Source of the DNA: Sulfurimonas sp.
Lineage (GTDB): Bacteria > Campylobacterota > Campylobacteria > Campylobacterales > Sulfurimonadaceae
Length of the DNA: 7,522 bases
Assembly (NCBI GenBank): GCA_002732645.1
Contig: NVRL01000005.1
Span: forward strand, 3,530-11,051
Reading direction: 5' to 3'
A model generated the notes under the pieces. The model was not told the DNA's origin. It saw only the letters and a program-made list of their open reading frames with translations, and did no database searches. Both the position numbers and the translations under genes were made by a program. Positions within the stretch are counted from its first letter, which is position 1, and every line of letters starts with the position of its first letter. Positions 6,072 to 7,522 of this stretch are shown one piece after another.

Positions 6072-7277
6072 TTAGTTTTTAGTTAACTCAGCTTCGATAC
6101 GTCTGTTTTGTGCACGACCTTCTTTTGTAGAGTTGTCTGCAACAGGACTTGCTTCACCCATACCGACTGAAGATAGTCTATTTGCCGGTACACCTTTTTC
6201 TAGTAGCATACTTTTGATAGCATTAGCTCTTTTTTCAGATAGTTTTTGGTTGTAGTTTTCGCTTCCTCTACTATCTGTATAACCAATTATTTTAGCACTG
6301 TATGAGCTATAGTTATTTAAAAAATCTGCATATTTTCCAATTATATCAAATGATTCTTGGTTTACAACATCAGAGTTGTTTTCAAACTTAACATGAAGAG
6401 TTACTTTAGCAGGACACCCATCACTATTTACAGAATCGCCTAGTGGAGTATTTGGACAGATATCTTTGGAGTTTAAAACACCATCTTTATCATCATCACC
6501 GTCTACTTTACAACCTTTAGCATCTACCGTTATACCTGCAGCAGTAGCTAAACATGCATCAGCAGAGTTTAGGATACCGTCATTATCATCATCACCATCA
6601 AGGAAACATCCCTTTACATCTACTCTTGAACCAGCAGGAGTATTTGGACACTTGTCTTGAGAGTTTAAAACACCATCTTTATCATCGTCACCATCAACTA
6701 CTGCAGCTACAACTACAGGCTCTTCTTTAACTGGTGCGGCTTTTTGAGACTTTGGACCAAAAGCGATGTTAAGACCAGCTAGAACAGCTAAATTACTATC
6801 ATATCTGTTGTCATTGTATTTCAGCATATAAACTGCTTCAAGTTTTAAAGCTATCATGTCATTAAAAGGAATCTTAGCACCGATACCTGCATCTATGAAA
6901 CCACAATCGCTTTCATTTCCAGTTGTACTTGTGTAAGCGTCACTCATTTTTTCATAACCGATACCCGCTTTGGCAAGAGGAATAATAGAGCCAACCTTGT
7001 CGTATTCATAAACACCATTTAGTGCAAAACGATATACATCAGTATCAGCATTGCCAACGCTATAGTCAGCTTTAGAGTAAAGAATAGAAAGCTCAGGCTT
7101 TATTACAGAGTCAAAACCGTTGTACTGAAGCTCAGCACCAAATGTTGCATAGTTGTCTAAATCGATATTACCCTCAGCTACATTGTAGCCAATAAGAGGA
7201 GTGATCTCATAGTTATAATCAGTAGCCATTGCTACAGTTCCTAGCATAAGCGCCGGTATTAGAAGAAGTCTTTTCAT
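6072..7277 (-). CDS. OmpA-family outer-membrane protein with three TSP3-type repeats
   Basis: A 401-residue OprF/OmpA-type porin-like protein tying the outer membrane to peptidoglycan. Residues 1-18 are a signal peptide (KR, hydrophobic core, cleavage after AMA). About 19-173 are a beta-barrel of alternating strands. About 174-194 form a Pro/Val/Glu linker. Residues 195-290 are three 32-residue thrombospondin type-3-like repeats, each starting DGDDD(K/N)DG(V/I)LNS and each with two cysteines 14 apart (210/224, 242/256, 274/288), a calcium-binding pattern. About 292-401 are the OmpA C-terminal domain, with GYTDSRGS at 332-339 and LSEKRA at 346-351 (Asp335 and Arg350 being the expected peptidoglycan anchors). 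A GTG at 7280 precedes the ATG at 7277; I chose the ATG because AAGGA (7288-7284) is 6 bases from it and only 3 from the GTG. It is followed by mobA with no gap. Confidence 0.93.
   Translation of the reverse strand: MKRLLLIPALMLGTVAMATDYNYEITPLIGYNVAEGNIDLDNYATFGAELQYNGFDSVIKPELSILYSKADYSVGNADTDVYRFALNGVYEYDKVGSIIPLAKAGIGYEKMSDAYTSTTGNESDCGFIDAGIGAKIPFNDMIALKLEAVYMLKYNDNRYDSNLAVLAGLNIAFGPKSQKAAPVKEEPVVVAAVVDGDDDKDGVLNSQDKCPNTPAGSRVDVKGCFLDGDDDNDGILNSADACLATAAGITVDAKGCKVDGDDDKDGVLNSKDICPNTPLGDSVNSDGCPAKVTLHVKFENNSDVVNQESFDIIGKYADFLNNYSSYSAKIIGYTDSRGSENYNQKLSEKRANAIKSMLLEKGVPANRLSSVGMGEASPVADNSTKEGRAQNRRIEAELTKN
6408..6695 (-). repeat. Three tandem 96-bp repeats encoding the calcium-binding-type modules
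   Basis: The units are 6695-6600, 6599-6504 and 6503-6408 in coding order, exactly 96 bases each. Units 1 and 3 share DGDDDKDGVLNS and CPNTP. The middle unit reads DGDDDNDGILNS and has CLATA instead. The repeats are coding and in frame, so gain or loss of a unit would keep the protein open. Confidence 0.85.
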
Positions 7278-7283
7278 CACGTG

Positions 7284-7288
7284 TCCTT
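7284..7288 (-). promoter_or_regulatory. Ribosome binding site AAGGA deciding the ompA-family start
   Basis: AAGGA lies 6 bases before ATG (7277) and 3 bases before the adjacent in-frame GTG (7280). Spacing favours the ATG. Confidence 0.65.
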
Positions 7289-7306
7289 GTAAAAATATAT
7301 TCTGAA

Positions 7307-7312
7307 ACTATA
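7307..7312 (-). promoter_or_regulatory. Candidate -10 box for ompA-mobA
   Basis: TATAGT on the minus strand (7312-7307) lies 29 bases before the ATG, five of six bases matching consensus. No -35 consensus is seen at the right distance; that place is taken by repeats at 7321-7350. It separates ompA from leuC, whose stop is only 74 bases upstream of the chosen ATG. Confidence 0.4.
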
Positions 7313-7320
7313 CTACAAAC

Positions 7321-7350
7321 TAGTGAGTAAGTAGTGACTTTTTATGACTT
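7321..7350 (-). repeat. Helically phased short direct repeats upstream of the ompA-family gene
   Basis: Minus strand: AAGTCA at 7350-7345 and 7340-7335 (10-bp period) and TCACTA at 7337-7332 and 7326-7321 (11-bp period), so TCA recurs three times about one helical turn apart. The array overlaps the expected -35 region, just upstream of the -10 box at 7312-7307. This spacing suits tandem binding by a response regulator of OmpR type, but the repeats are short and chance is not excluded. Confidence 0.3.
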
Positions 7351-7351
7351 T

Positions 7352-7522
7352 CTATCTTGGGTCTGTTATATAACCTGTGATAGCTGAAATAGCTGCAACT
7401 GCAGAGTTTGCTAAGTAAACTTTTGAACTTCTTGAACCCATACGTCCTACAAAGTTACGGTTGGTTGTAGAAACAGCAACCTCGTTATCACCAAGTATTC
7501 CCATGTATCCGCCAAGACATGC
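7352..7522 (-). CDS. leuC: 3-isopropylmalate dehydratase large subunit LeuC, 3' end
   Basis: The final 56 residues of an aconitase-superfamily protein, cut by the right edge, ending in TAG at 7354-7352. LeuC with LeuD isomerises 2- to 3-isopropylmalate in leucine synthesis, in the cytoplasm, using a [4Fe-4S] cluster. Seen: [10 protein letters not shown] at the edge, whose Cys fits the second cysteine of the cluster-binding Cxx[13 protein letters not shown], the family's substrate-contacting segment; and [18 protein letters not shown] near the C-terminus. The short, direct ending after ITDPR fits the type shared with archaeal isopropylmalate and homoaconitate dehydratases rather than the longer E. 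coli type. So homoaconitase is formally possible, but leucine synthesis is far likelier in this kind of organism. No clear terminator is seen between it and the ompA-family gene. Confidence 0.88.
   Translation of the reverse strand, partial: ACLGGYMGILGDNEVAVSTTNRNFVGRMGSRSSKVYLANSAVAAISAITGYITDPR

Noticed and set aside
6466..6660. Plus-strand 64-codon open frame with an internal repeat
   Set aside because: It is the complement of the in-frame 96-bp repeats of the ompA-family gene, and its repetitiveness comes from them.
6408..6695. CRISPR-like or noncoding tandem array
   Set aside because: Units are contiguous, exactly 96 bases and in frame, and encode calcium-binding-type repeats; there are no spacers.

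Overview
The window is AT-rich and reads like the chromosome of a sulfur-oxidising Campylobacterota bacterium (Sulfurimonas or a near relative). This rests on codon use, the family of LeuC at the right edge, an HP0495-like DUF493 protein, and a flavocytochrome c sulfide dehydrogenase-type flavoprotein. The taxonomy is inferred from general similarity, not from a search.

Layout. Left, plus strand: the 3' two-thirds or so of an FccB/SoxF-like sulfide dehydrogenase flavoprotein gene (1-695). A 139-base spacer follows, holding a perfect 13-bp palindromic stem and a consensus TATAAT box. Next is a 928-residue soluble signalling protein with the order FIST-PAS-GGDEF-EAL (835-3621). It meets head-on, with only 8 bases between stop codons, a minus-strand block. 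That block reads from right to left: the 3' end of leuC (7352-7522), an OmpA-type outer-membrane protein with three calcium-binding-type repeats (6072-7277), mobA (5499-6071), moaC (4976-5446), a DUF493 gene (4726-4995) and an uncharacterised long helical protein (3630-4688).

How the genes work together. MoaC makes an early intermediate of molybdenum cofactor and MobA adds GMP to the finished cofactor, so the block supplies the bis-MGD cofactor used by respiratory oxidoreductases. mobA starts on the base after the ompA stop codon, so the two are very probably cotranscribed. moaC has its own TATAAT box in the short gap after mobA. The DUF493 gene starts inside the end of moaC behind a perfect AGGAGG, so those two are probably translationally coupled. 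The helical protein follows 37 bases later. The FIST-PAS-GGDEF-EAL protein has a degenerate cyclase motif (SSDEF) and a complete set of EAL catalytic residues, which suggests a c-di-GMP phosphodiesterase controlled by a small ligand and perhaps by redox state.

No RNA gene, insertion sequence, CRISPR array or phage gene was seen. No gene-free stretch exceeds 139 bases. The least understood items are the helical protein at 3630-4688, the input ligand of the FIST protein, and the regulatory-looking repeats upstream of ompA and of the FIST gene. I did not find a convincing new multi-gene system.
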